A stretch of 22,690 nt of DNA, taken from assembly GCA_964512045.1 (NCBI GenBank), contig CAZEJK010000073.1:1-22690 (forward strand), given 5' to 3'. Every line of letters starts with the position of its first letter. The first letter of the stretch is position 1. This document shows, piece after piece, positions 15,534-22,690 of the stretch. The translations under genes were made by a program, and so were the position numbers. The notes beneath the pieces were generated by a model that had not been told where the DNA came from, did no database searches, and saw only the letters and a list, made by a program, of their open reading frames with translations. This DNA is from CAZEJK01 sp964512045 (GTDB taxonomy: Bacteria; Acidobacteriota; Thermoanaerobaculia; Thermoanaerobaculales; Sulfomarinibacteraceae).

Positions 15534-16349
15534 ATGCCTCGCTTTTCGGTTGTTGCGTGCACCGTTGGTACCAGCGTCCTGAGCAATCTCGAGCGCGAGC
15601 GAGCGTCGGGGTCGACGGAAGTGACACGCGCGTTGTCCGAGCTGCAAGCTGGCCGAGCGGCGGACGCCGCTACGTACTTGGCCCACCTGCCCAGCCATCT
15701 TCTTGGTGCAGAGGTCTCTAGCCTCGAATCAATGTGGGCCGGGGGACCATACAGTAGAGCCGACGACGTGGTGCTGCTCCACTCCGACACCGACGACGGG
15801 GCAGCCGCTGCTCAGATGGTCCGAGTCATCCTGGCCCAGCGCCGCTCGGTGCTCGCGAGAACAGTACGAGTCGAGGGTCTCTCTGACCAGATCCCAAGCC
15901 GGTTCAAGGTCCAAGGGCTGCGTTCACTGGTCCGCCTTCTCGCCAAGGAGTTGCGCGATCTGAATCAGGGGTGCTCGATGGTGGTCAACGCGACCGGAGG
16001 CTACAAGGCACAGATTGCTGTCGCCGTGGTGTTCGGGCAGGTGCTTGGCGTCCCCGTGATCTACCAGCACGAGAGGTTCCAGGAGTTCATCGAGCTACCG
16101 CCGCTCCCAGTGTCACTCGATACGGCGCAGGCCCGCAGCTATGTCGACCTCCTCCACAAGCCGTTCGTCACCGTCAAGGAGCTACTGAACAGGATCGGGC
16201 CCCTCGCAGAGGGAAACGCAGCCTACGCCGCCTTCCGCGTGTTTCTTGGAGATTACGGTACAGACGCGTCAGGCGAAGAAGGGTATTGGCTTTCTCCCAT
16301 GGCAGAGCTGGTGATTCAGGCCATCGAAGTAGAGCGTAGCGGGCGATGA
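15534..16349 (+). CDS. CARF protein, APE2256/TIGR02619-like, candidate ring nuclease
   Basis: This 271-residue protein has the CARF signatures of the TIGR02619 (Cas_APE2256) group: CTVGTSVLSN at 9-18, VVNATGGYKAQIA at 150-162 and YQHERFQEFIELPPLP at 177-192. Some members of this group, such as Sulfolobus Sso1393, are ring nucleases that degrade cyclic tetra-adenylate and switch the response off. No HEPN R-x(4-6)-H motif, PD-(D/E)xK motif or membrane segment is visible. The remaining 80 C-terminal residues (FVTVKELLNRIG onward) could be a small winged-helix or dimerisation domain. The ATG at 15534 is preceded by GGAGGA. The stop overlaps the cas6 start as ATGA. It may be an off-switch, an RNase of unknown kind, or a ligand-controlled regulator of the divergent operon. 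Confidence 0.85.
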   Translation: MPRFSVVACTVGTSVLSNLERERASGSTEVTRALSELQAGRAADAATYLAHLPSHLLGAEVSSLESMWAGGPYSRADDVVLLHSDTDDGAAAAQMVRVILAQRRSVLARTVRVEGLSDQIPSRFKVQGLRSLVRLLAKELRDLNQGCSMVVNATGGYKAQIAVAVVFGQVLGVPVIYQHERFQEFIELPPLPVSLDTAQARSYVDLLHKPFVTVKELLNRIGPLAEGNAAYAAFRVFLGDYGTDASGEEGYWLSPMAELVIQAIEVERSGR

Positions 16350-17278
16350 GTGCGACAGGGCAGGGCTCGATCGATTTGAGACCGCTGTCGGCTGTGGTCA
16401 CGCGATGGCGACTCGCGTTCCGAGGGGATGCACCAAGAATCACGGCCGCACTCCTCCGCGGGGGAGTTCTCCTTCAGTACCGTAGACGAGTCTGCCCCCG
16501 TGATCGCTGGGACGACCCATGCACGAGCTGCTCACTCCTGGAGGGCTGCAGCTACGGTCAGGTTTTCGCAACGCGTCCTACGGACCTCGCAGTGCTCCGC
16601 TCGATCGCGGCCGTACCACGACCCTATCTCTTTCGGCCACACGGCCCTCTCGAATCCACCTTCACGGTGACGTTCGTGGGCGCAAGCTCCGTGCTTCTCC
16701 CACGGTTTGTGACGTGCCTGCGATCGCTCGAGCCTCGAGGATTGGACCGACACGGACCGCCGTTCGGGATCGAGACGATCGAGATCGCCGAACCGGGGTC
16801 AAACAGCGTTCCGTGGGACCCAAGCTCGCAGCCAGTTCCAGTTTCGTTAGGGAGATGGTGTGAGGCGCCGTGCCCTCCGCACGTCAGGATCCGGTTTGTT
16901 ACGCCCACGAGCCTCAAGGCGAACGGTCGCCGGGTTGACCGCGCCGATCCTTCCGCACTGGTGCGGCGAGTCCGCGATCGCTTGTCGGCGTTGGCGACCT
17001 GCTGGTGTGGAGGACCACCAGACTGGGACTTCAAGGCGATCGGCGCCGCAGCTGATGAAATTCGGGTGGCCGACGACCAGACTCGGTGGATTCGATCGAG
17101 CAGGCGCAGCGGACGGACAGGGGAAACCTACTCTATCTCCGGGTTCATCGGAGATGCCGTGTGGTCGAATATCCCACCTCACATCCATACCCTGCTGCAG
17201 GCAGGCGCCCTTCTCGGCGTCGGCAAGGGCTGTGCCTTCGGGAATGGGCAGTACGAGCTCTGGCCAGTTTCACCCTGA
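16346..17278 (+). CDS. cas6: Cas6, pre-crRNA processing endoribonuclease
   Basis: This 310-residue protein fits the Cas6 RAMP family (PF10040-like). It has an N-terminal ferredoxin-type fold, and a C-terminal FIGDAVWSNIPPHIHTLLQ segment ends in the glycine-rich loop GVGKGCAFGNGQYEL at 291-305. Cas6 cuts the array transcript inside each repeat, leaving an 8-nt 5' handle that the Cmr complex binds. Four cysteines at 50, 59, 62 and 68 (CPRDRWDDPCTSC...C) recall the Cys cluster of this Cas6 branch and may bind zinc. The catalytic His cannot be named with confidence. The ATG overlaps the stop of the CARF gene, so both are co-translated. Separation from the Cmr operon allows crRNA processing to be controlled independently. 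Confidence 0.82.
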   Translation: MSATGQGSIDLRPLSAVVTRWRLAFRGDAPRITAALLRGGVLLQYRRRVCPRDRWDDPCTSCSLLEGCSYGQVFATRPTDLAVLRSIAAVPRPYLFRPHGPLESTFTVTFVGASSVLLPRFVTCLRSLEPRGLDRHGPPFGIETIEIAEPGSNSVPWDPSSQPVPVSLGRWCEAPCPPHVRIRFVTPTSLKANGRRVDRADPSALVRRVRDRLSALATCWCGGPPDWDFKAIGAAADEIRVADDQTRWIRSSRRSGRTGETYSISGFIGDAVWSNIPPHIHTLLQAGALLGVGKGCAFGNGQYELWPVSP

Positions 17279-17424
17279 GCCCCGCCCTCGCGAGTGACCT
17301 CGCGCAGGTCCTTCTGCACGGTCAGGTCGCCCCGCCAGCGGGTCTTTCCTTGACCCAGCACGCAACAGCGAGCGCGCTTGGGCACTGGGGTACGATGGTT
17401 CTGGACAGCGAGCGGCGAACGACG

Positions 17425-17559
17425 ATGGCGGCGATCGATCCACACACCGAGGAGGATCCCACCGGTCTCAACACCGAGATCCTCGAGGAGAAGATCGCCA
17501 CCTACGTCCGAATCGCCCGGCAGCTCGAGCGGCTCGTGGATGCCGCCCATGAGGCATAG
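17425..17559 (+). CDS. Tiny hypothetical protein
   Basis: A 44-residue ORF, or 54 residues if it begins at the ATG at 17395, encodes an acidic N-terminus and one amphipathic helix (NTEILEEKIATYVRIARQL). No family is recognised. Codon third positions are GC-rich, as in neighbouring genes, and its TAG is immediately followed by the ribosome site of the next small gene, so the two look like a pair. It lies 146 bases after cas6. It is unlikely to be part of the CRISPR machinery, though that cannot be excluded. Confidence 0.45.
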   Translation: MAAIDPHTEEDPTGLNTEILEEKIATYVRIARQLERLVDAAHEA

Positions 17560-17568
17560 GAGCTTGCC

Positions 17569-18013
17569 GTGACGGCCACGGGACCGGCCCGCCGTCAGGA
17601 GATCGCCACGTTCCACAACATCCGACAGCAAGCCGAGGAGTACCTCTGGTACCTCGTGGTGCAAAGGGAGGCGATCGGCCTGTACCGCAACGAAGGCCTT
17701 GAGCGCCACTGCCCGCTCCCACCGCGCATCCGTGACGAATCGAGACCGAAGGGAACGCAGCTTCGATCTTCCTCACCAAACCGCCGAGACGCCCTGCACG
17801 GAGCACTCCCGCACATTCACCCACGCCGTCATCTCGACCGAGCCCCCGTGGCCAATCGAAGCACGCCTCATCCCGCAACGAACCGAGTCGAGGCGCAGTA
17901 CGCCGGCGAGTGGAGAGATCCCGCCGGAGAACCGGAAGCTCCTGGCAACGCTTCCGGCACTGGACCCGACCCCGCCAGCCAGCAGCCGGACCCGGATGGA
18001 CGATTTGCTGTGA
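17569..18013 (+). pseudogene. Small hypothetical gene, apparently frameshifted
   Basis: A GTG at 17569 has GGAG six bases upstream and opens a well-formed helical protein containing FHNIRQQAEEYLWYLVVQRE, then GLYRNEGLERHCPLPP. Past about position 17735 the starting frame loses its GC-rich third positions and becomes Arg/Pro/Ser-rich. The +1 frame becomes the better-looking one from there to a TGA at 18011-18013, ending KLLATLPALDPTP, then RMDDLL. This suggests a single frameshift, real or a sequencing error. Alternatively the true protein is the in-frame ORF, which stops at 18204. The family is not recognised. After it, 18014-18213 holds nothing I can identify. Confidence 0.4.
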
Positions 18014-18213
18014 CCCGCACGCCGGGGGTCGACCAAACCGCCCGGTGCTCGGTCAATCCGATATGGTCGCGGCTCCGCGAGTCCGGGGTCGAGACCACGG
18101 GTGGCGTCCGACCCGCGGGCGAGAAGGGCGTTGCTTCATGGCGCCCTCGCGCCGTTGCGGTTCCTCTTGGGGCCGTGTGGTCGGCGTTCGACGGCATCGG
18201 CTAGGATCAGCAC

Positions 18214-19311
18214 GTGCATGTGCTGTATCTGACGGATCGTGTGACGGTGCGCGGCGGCGCCGGGCTGCATCTGCTGGATGTGATGGCTGCCGTCGAGGCG
18301 GTTGGCCATCGCGTCACGGTGGCCGCCGGCAAGGTGGATCGCACTGCGCCCGCAGGGTTCCGGCATCGCACGGTGCGTCTGCGTGGGCTCGCCTCCCCGA
18401 CCGAGTCCTCAACCCGGCTCGACGGGCTCGACGAGCTGCTCGAACGGGCCGACGTCGTGCATCTCCAGAACGTCATGAACCCGGAGGCGATCCGACGGGC
18501 CGTAGCCACCCGAAGAGCAATCGCCACCGTGCAAGACCATCGGGTGTTCTGCCCCGGACCCGGGCGCACCCTGCCCGATGGCAGCCGCTGCACCAGCGCC
18601 ATGGGTGTCGCCACCTGCGCCATCTGCCTTCGGGAGCTGAGCTACCGGCAGCGGATGGTCCAGATCACGTCAGCCCGCCGGGACGCCATGCACGGGGCCC
18701 GGCTCGTCGTGCTCTCCCGGTACATGGCCGACGAGCTGGAGGCTGCCGGGCTCCCTGGCGCCACGGTCATCCCACCGTGGGTCGAGCCGTGTCCACAGGC
18801 CGAGCACGACGGTGACGCGTTCCTTCTGGGCGGTCGACTGGTGTTCCACAAGGCGCCGAAGACGGCATGGGAGGCGTGGAGGAGTGCCGGCAGACCGCTC
18901 CCGCTTCGCGTGGCGGGCACCGGCCCTGTCGCCGATCAGCTCGCCGGCGCAGAGCTGCTCGGCTGGCTCGATCGCTCATCACTGCGCGACGAGCTGCGCC
19001 GCGCCCGAGCCCTTCTGTTCCCGACCCGCTGGCAGGAGCCGTTCGGAATCCTCGGTGTCGAGGCCCTCGCCACGGGTACGCCCGTCATCGTGATGGACCG
19101 GGGCGGCACTCGCGACTGGTCAACGACCGGCTGCCTCCGAGCTCCGGAGAACGACACCGCAGCCTTTGCAGACGCCATCCGACGGCTCGCCGAGGATCCA
19201 GAGCGTGCAGCCGAGCTCGGCAGCGATGGCGCAGAGCGGATCCGGGAGACCTACGCCAAGACGACCCTGTGCGCGAAGCTTCTCGAGCTGTACGAGTCCG
19301 TGCGACGGTAG
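18214..19311 (+). CDS. GT4-family glycosyltransferase
   Basis: This 365-residue protein is a GT-B fold glycosyltransferase that transfers sugar from a nucleotide-sugar donor. The N-terminal acceptor domain has GGAGLHLLDV at 14-23 and an ADVVHLQNV strand at 79-87. The C-terminal donor domain has GWLDRSSL and the family motif EPFGILGVEALATGTPVI (275-292), with the two conserved Glu (275 and 283). Cys113, Cys126, Cys135 and Cys138 form a cluster near QDHRVFCPG seen in several GT4 enzymes, perhaps a metal site. The GTG at 18214 opens MHVLYLTDRV and follows an AGGATC site. It is convergent with pyrG, with only six bases between them. Its sugar and acceptor are unknown; surface polysaccharide or lipopolysaccharide synthesis is likely. 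Confidence 0.85.
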   Translation: MHVLYLTDRVTVRGGAGLHLLDVMAAVEAVGHRVTVAAGKVDRTAPAGFRHRTVRLRGLASPTESSTRLDGLDELLERADVVHLQNVMNPEAIRRAVATRRAIATVQDHRVFCPGPGRTLPDGSRCTSAMGVATCAICLRELSYRQRMVQITSARRDAMHGARLVVLSRYMADELEAAGLPGATVIPPWVEPCPQAEHDGDAFLLGGRLVFHKAPKTAWEAWRSAGRPLPLRVAGTGPVADQLAGAELLGWLDRSSLRDELRRARALLFPTRWQEPFGILGVEALATGTPVIVMDRGGTRDWSTTGCLRAPENDTAAFADAIRRLAEDPERAAELGSDGAERIRETYAKTTLCAKLLELYESVRR

Positions 19312-19317
19312 ACGACG

Positions 19318-21033
19318 TCACTCCTGGTTTGCCAACGCCGTGTCGGCATCGGCCCCGGCATCCTCGGCCGCAACCTTCACGGGCTCGGTCTGTGCGGCCT
19401 CCCGCGCGTCATCGTCAGCCTCCTTGCGGTCTCGATGTGCTCGATACTCGAGAGCAGCAGACACGAACGACGCAAACAGCGGATGGGGATCGTACGGCTT
19501 GGACTTGAACTCGGGATGGAACTGACAGGCAAGGAACCACGGATGATCCGGCAGCTCGATGACCTCGACGAACACGCGATCTGGCGACTTGCCACTGGCC
19601 ACCATCCCCTGCTCCTCGAGCAGCGGGACGTACTCCGGGTTGACCTCGAACCGGTGCCGGTGGCGCTCCCACACCTCGTCGGCGCCGAACGCGTTCCACG
19701 CCAACGAGCCCGGCTTCAGCCGGCAGGGGTACCGTCCGAGACGCATGGTGCCGCCAAGCTGATCCACTCCCACCAGCTCCCGCATCTTGTAGATCACCTT
19801 GTACGGCGGCTCGGTCCGGAACTCGGTGGAGTTGGCGCCGCCTAGCCCACACACGTTGCGCGCGAACTCGATGATGGCCGTCTGCAGGCCGAGGCAGATA
19901 CCGAAGTACGGCACCTTCCGACCGCGCGCAAACTCGATCGCACGGATCATCCCCTCGATGCCGCGCTTGCCGAAGCCCCCTGGAACGAGAATGGCGTCCA
20001 CATCGAACAGCTGCTCGGGGTACCCGGAGCCCTCGAGGGTCTCGGAGTCGATGAACACGAGATTCACGTGCACACCGTTCGCCAGGCCGCCGTGGCGCAA
20101 CGCCTCGTTGAGCGACTTGTACGAGTCGGTCAGGTCCACATACTTGCCGACGATTCCGATCGACACCTCGCCGTGCGGGTTGCGGATCTTGTCGACCACC
20201 TCACGCCACCGAGACAGATCACGGGTTCCCTTCGGCAGCTTCAGCGCCTCGAGCACGTACTCGTCGAGCCCCTCCGCCGCGAGCTTCAAAGGAACGTCGT
20301 AGATCGTGTCCACCTCCTGCGCCGGGATCACGGCCCGGGGCTCGAGGTTGCAGAACAATCCGATCTTCTGCCGAAGCTCCGGTGGCAGCTTGCGATCCAC
20401 CCGGCACAGCAGCACATCAGGCTGGATACCGATCTTCAGCATCTCCTTGACGGAGTGCTGGGTGGGCTTGGTCTTGAGCTCGTCGGAGGCCTGGATGTAC
20501 GGCACCAGCGTCAGGTGAATGTTCAACACGTTCTCGCGGCCGACATCGGAGCGGAACTGGCGGATCGCCTCCAGGAACGGGAGCGACTCGATGTCGCCGA
20601 CCGTGCCCCCGATCTCCACGAGCACGAAGTCTGCATCGTCGCCCAAAGCACGAATCCTCGACTTGATCTCATCGGTCACGTGGGGGATGACCTGCACCGT
20701 GTCACCGAGGTAGTCGCCACGCCGCTCCTTCTCGATCACGGTCTGGTAGATCGCGCCTGTCGTGAAGTTGTTCCGCTTCGACGGCACAACCGACGTGAAC
20801 CGCTCGTAGTGGCCCAGATCCAGGTCGGTCTCGGCGCCATCGTCGGTGACATACACCTCACCGTGCTGGAACGGCGACATCGTTCCCGGATCGACGTTGA
20901 CGTACGGGTCCACCTTGAGCACGGTGATCGAGTAGCCGTGCGACTCGATCAGCGCGCCGAGCGACGCCACCGCGATCCCCTTCCCCAGACCAGATACAAC
21001 ACCGCCGGTGACAAACACGTACTTGGTCGCCAT
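19318..21033 (-). CDS. pyrG: CTP synthase
   Basis: This 571-residue enzyme converts UTP to CTP using ATP and glutamine. The N-terminal amidoligase domain opens KYVFVTGGVVSGLGKGI and contains KVDPYVNVDPGTM (40-52). The C-terminal class I glutamine amidotransferase has the nucleophile Cys380 in YFGICLGLQ and the His506/Glu508 pair in CQFHPEFKS. A charged, alanine-rich tail of about 35 residues (after 536) exceeds the usual end of the protein and is not expected to matter for catalysis. The ATG at 21033 follows GGAGG at good spacing. It is 19 bases downstream of kdsB on the same strand, a common pairing because KdsB consumes CTP. Confidence 0.97.
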   Translation of the reverse strand: MATKYVFVTGGVVSGLGKGIAVASLGALIESHGYSITVLKVDPYVNVDPGTMSPFQHGEVYVTDDGAETDLDLGHYERFTSVVPSKRNNFTTGAIYQTVIEKERRGDYLGDTVQVIPHVTDEIKSRIRALGDDADFVLVEIGGTVGDIESLPFLEAIRQFRSDVGRENVLNIHLTLVPYIQASDELKTKPTQHSVKEMLKIGIQPDVLLCRVDRKLPPELRQKIGLFCNLEPRAVIPAQEVDTIYDVPLKLAAEGLDEYVLEALKLPKGTRDLSRWREVVDKIRNPHGEVSIGIVGKYVDLTDSYKSLNEALRHGGLANGVHVNLVFIDSETLEGSGYPEQLFDVDAILVPGGFGKRGIEGMIRAIEFARGRKVPYFGICLGLQTAIIEFARNVCGLGGANSTEFRTEPPYKVIYKMRELVGVDQLGGTMRLGRYPCRLKPGSLAWNAFGADEVWERHRHRFEVNPEYVPLLEEQGMVASGKSPDRVFVEVIELPDHPWFLACQFHPEFKSKPYDPHPLFASFVSAALEYRAHRDRKEADDDAREAAQTEPVKVAAEDAGADADTALANQE

Positions 21034-21052
21034 CCTGTCCTCCAACCTGCTT

Positions 21053-21835
21053 TCACTCAGCCCTTGGGCCACGTTCGTGCGCGTGGGTACCGTTCGTCAG
21101 CAGCTGCTCGACTCGCTGGAGGTCCGCGGGCGTATCCACACCCCATGCGTCCTCGGGAGCATCCAGCACCAGAATCCGAATCCCGTTCTCCAGCGCCCGC
21201 AGCTGCTCCAGCCCCTCCGCCCGCTCCAGCGGCGACGGCGCCAGCACGACCATCTCGCGCAGCACCGCCGGCCGGTACCCGTAGATACCCAGGTGCAGCC
21301 GCCAGATGGTGCTGGCCACGACAACATCCCGGGGGTACGGGATGCACGCGCGCGAGAAGTACAGCGCCCAGCCCTCGCGGTCGCGCACGACCTTCACGGC
21401 GTTCGAGTCGCCGGCCCGCTCGCGTGCGAGCGGACGACACAGAGTTCCGATGCCGGCAGCCGGCTGCCGGCGCATTCCTTCGACCAACGCATCGATGTTC
21501 GCCGGCGACAGCAGCGGCTCATCACCTTGTACATTCACCACCAGCGACAGCGCATCGACCCCGGCCAGCGCCGCTGCCACCCGATCGGTCCCCGACGCGC
21601 ACTCTCCGGTCATCACGCTCTCGGCACCGGCATCTCGACCCGCCGCTGCGATCCGCTCGTCGTCGGTCGCCACCACGACCCGACGTACGGTTCGTGCCGC
21701 CAGGGCACGCCGCACAACGTGGGCGATCATCGGCTCACCCGCGATCTGTGCCAGTGGCTTCCCCGGGAACCTGGTCGAGGCCCACCGAGCAGGGATCACG
21801 GCCACCACGTCCTCAGTACAACGCCGCTCTGTCAT
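21053..21835 (-). CDS. kdsB: 3-deoxy-manno-octulosonate cytidylyltransferase (CMP-Kdo synthetase)
   Basis: This 260-residue enzyme activates Kdo with CTP to form CMP-Kdo for the lipopolysaccharide inner core. The nucleotide-binding signature VIPARWASTRFPGKPL occupies 13-28, NVQGDEPLL 101-109, and GVDTPADLQ near the C-terminus contains the conserved Asp of the family. The length is slightly above the usual 245-250 because of a C-terminal tail (HAHERGPRAE). It is the first gene of a kdsB-pyrG unit and diverges from tetR. Its presence is the best evidence that the host is Gram-negative. Confidence 0.95.
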   Translation of the reverse strand: MTERRCTEDVVAVIPARWASTRFPGKPLAQIAGEPMIAHVVRRALAARTVRRVVVATDDERIAAAGRDAGAESVMTGECASGTDRVAAALAGVDALSLVVNVQGDEPLLSPANIDALVEGMRRQPAAGIGTLCRPLARERAGDSNAVKVVRDREGWALYFSRACIPYPRDVVVASTIWRLHLGIYGYRPAVLREMVVLAPSPLERAEGLEQLRALENGIRILVLDAPEDAWGVDTPADLQRVEQLLTNGTHAHERGPRAE

Positions 21836-21846
21836 CCTGTGCTGAG

Positions 21847-21895
21847 ACGGTACCGTCCTCTTTCATGGATGTCAAGGCTCCAAACAGACGTTTGT
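21847..21895 (-). promoter_or_regulatory. Putative kdsB promoter with an upstream operator-like inverted repeat
   Basis: On the minus strand TTGACA (21870-21875) is followed after 17 bases by TACCGT (21847-21852), a weak -10, which would start transcription shortly before kdsB. The -10 lies inside the 12-base perfect palindrome GACGGTACCGTC (21846-21857). Just upstream of the -35 is the inverted repeat CAAAC-AGAC-GTTTG (21881-21894). Read on the minus strand it fits ACAAACnnnnGTwTGG, the same pattern as the site over the tetR start. Confidence 0.4.
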
Positions 21896-21984
21896 TTTGT
21901 CTCGGATCTCCGTGCACACCGTGATCGATTCCCTGATCCGGTGTGCGCCGCCATCGCCCACAGCACCACAACAGCGCAGATGGG

Positions 21985-22023
21985 TTGACAGAAGCACGAC
22001 GGTATCATACAAACAAATGTATG
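21985..22023 (+). promoter_or_regulatory. Putative tetR promoter and overlapping operator
   Basis: TTGACA (21985-21990) is followed after 17 bases by TACAAA (22008-22013). Transcription would then start at about 22020, at the start codon itself, giving a leaderless or nearly leaderless mRNA. This agrees with the lack of a ribosome binding site. The 18-base inverted repeat CATACAAACAAATGTATG (22006-22023), with six-base arms, covers the -10 and the ATG, the usual arrangement for TetR autorepression. Confidence 0.55.
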
Positions 22024-22557
22024 GACTCTACAGCCCGCGAACGCCTTCTCGAAGCCGCACTCCCGATGTTCGCCGAGTCCGGCTTTCGGGGGGCCCCTGT
22101 CCGCGCCATCTGCACCCGGGCCCGTCTCAACCCGGGCGCCGTTTCCTATCACTTTGGCGGCAAGCGACAGCTCTACCGTGCCACTCTCCGCCACGCTGTC
22201 CAGGAGCTCGCCCGAGAGGTCCGAGCAGCGGTCTCCAAGAACGAAGCCTCCGCGCACGATCTGGAGGCCGTGGTCCGCGGCCTCGACTCGGAGCTGCATG
22301 CCCGGCCCGAGCTCGTCCGGCTGCTGCTCCGCGACCTGGCTGATGGCGGCAGCGCCATGGTCGAGGCGCTCGCACCGGTCGCCCGTGCCGCGATCGAGGC
22401 CGTCGGCGACGACCAGGGTCGCCCGGTCGCCGCCGCATACCTGCTCCGGGCGTTCGGCCCCGTGCTCGCCCTGCATATCCTCGCGCCGCTCCTCGGCTCC
22501 GCCACCGGCGAGGAGATCGAGCGCGTTCGTCGCGCGCTGGTCGGCTCAGAACCATAG
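22021..22557 (+). CDS. TetR-family transcriptional repressor
   Basis: This 178-residue regulator has the TetR helix-turn-helix in its first 55 residues: RERLLEAALPMFAESGFRG, then VRAICTRARLNPGAVSYHFGGKRQLYRA, where the YHFGGK recognition-helix end is diagnostic. The C-terminal ligand domain is short and helical and resembles the CecR-like branch only loosely. The ATG at 22021 is preferred because the helix-turn-helix begins at once and the inverted repeat and promoter sit on it; a GTG at 21943 would add 26 residues upstream. It probably represses itself and perhaps kdsB-pyrG through the matching site near kdsB. Its ligand cannot be read from sequence. Confidence 0.9.
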   Translation: MDSTARERLLEAALPMFAESGFRGAPVRAICTRARLNPGAVSYHFGGKRQLYRATLRHAVQELAREVRAAVSKNEASAHDLEAVVRGLDSELHARPELVRLLLRDLADGGSAMVEALAPVARAAIEAVGDDQGRPVAAAYLLRAFGPVLALHILAPLLGSATGEEIERVRRALVGSEP

Positions 22558-22566
22558 GATGGGAGT

Positions 22567-22593
22567 CGACGGCAAGGGGCGCCTTGGCCGTCG
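22567..22593 (+). terminator. Terminator-like hairpin after tetR
   Basis: Ten bases past the tetR stop, CGACGGCAAGG can pair with CCTTGGCCGTCG across a four-base GGCG loop, with one bulged C. The stem is strong, but no T-run follows, so it may end transcription only partly or stabilise the mRNA end. The remaining bases to 22690 show no supported gene. Confidence 0.45.
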
Positions 22594-22690
22594 CGCTGAT
22601 GGATCGCGTCGATGCGATCACCCGGCTTCGCTTTCCCCCTCCCACCCACCGCGGCGACGCCGGGGCAGACGCGGGCCACTACAACCGGAC

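Noticed and set aside
17179..17709. 176-codon open frame on the minus strand
   Set aside because: It overlaps the end of cas6 and two better-supported plus-strand ORFs, and has no family resemblance or ribosome site.
17279..18213. Second CRISPR array beyond cas6
   Set aside because: No regularly spaced direct repeats were seen, nor a copy of the putative left-edge repeat.
20068..21924. 618-codon open frame on the plus strand
   Set aside because: It lies antisense to pyrG and kdsB, whose catalytic motifs are unmistakable; its product is low-complexity and Arg/Pro-rich, as expected of a GC-rich shadow frame.

Overview
The window is dominated by a complete type III-B (Cmr) CRISPR-Cas locus in a high-GC bacterium. 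The kdsB-pyrG pair at the right end, which makes the CMP-Kdo precursor of lipopolysaccharide, points to a Gram-negative host. A deltaproteobacterial or myxobacterial-type lineage is a reasonable guess, but nothing here fixes the taxon.

Layout. Positions 2-37 look like the leader-proximal repeat of a CRISPR array that continues beyond the left edge, followed by a gene-free leader-like stretch (38-369). From 370 to 15299 everything is on the minus strand, apparently one long operon read leftward: a small acidic unknown protein, a possible 38-residue leader peptide, cas10/cmr2, cmr3, cmr4, cmr5, cmr6, cmr1, two CARF-HEPN ribonucleases of different families, a TPR-primase-polymerase (CAPP type), cas1 and cas2. 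Most junctions are ATGA/GTGA overlaps or gaps of about 10 bases; the clear exception is a 100-base gap after cmr1. Diverging from the operon head on the plus strand is a second unit: a third CARF protein without a recognisable nuclease domain, and cas6.

How the parts work together. Cas6 should cut the array transcript, and the Cmr complex should use the crRNA to find target RNA. Cas10 has intact HD, zinc-ribbon and GGDD motifs, so it should make cyclic oligoadenylate. The two CARF-HEPN proteins are the likely RNases switched on by that signal, and the third CARF protein is a candidate ring nuclease or regulator. The primase-polymerase is coupled to the adaptation genes cas1-cas2, in the place where many type III loci carry a reverse transcriptase. 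This suggests nucleic acid synthesis during spacer acquisition.

Right of the CRISPR locus is a degraded-looking stretch with a tiny ORF and an apparently frameshifted small gene (17395-18013). Then come a GT4 glycosyltransferase, convergent pyrG, kdsB, and a divergent TetR regulator. The tetR-kdsB intergenic region holds two matching operator-like inverted repeats, one of them covering the tetR promoter and start codon. The most interesting items are the TPR-CAPP protein, the three-way CARF set, and the unrecognised small ORFs at the head of the Cmr operon.
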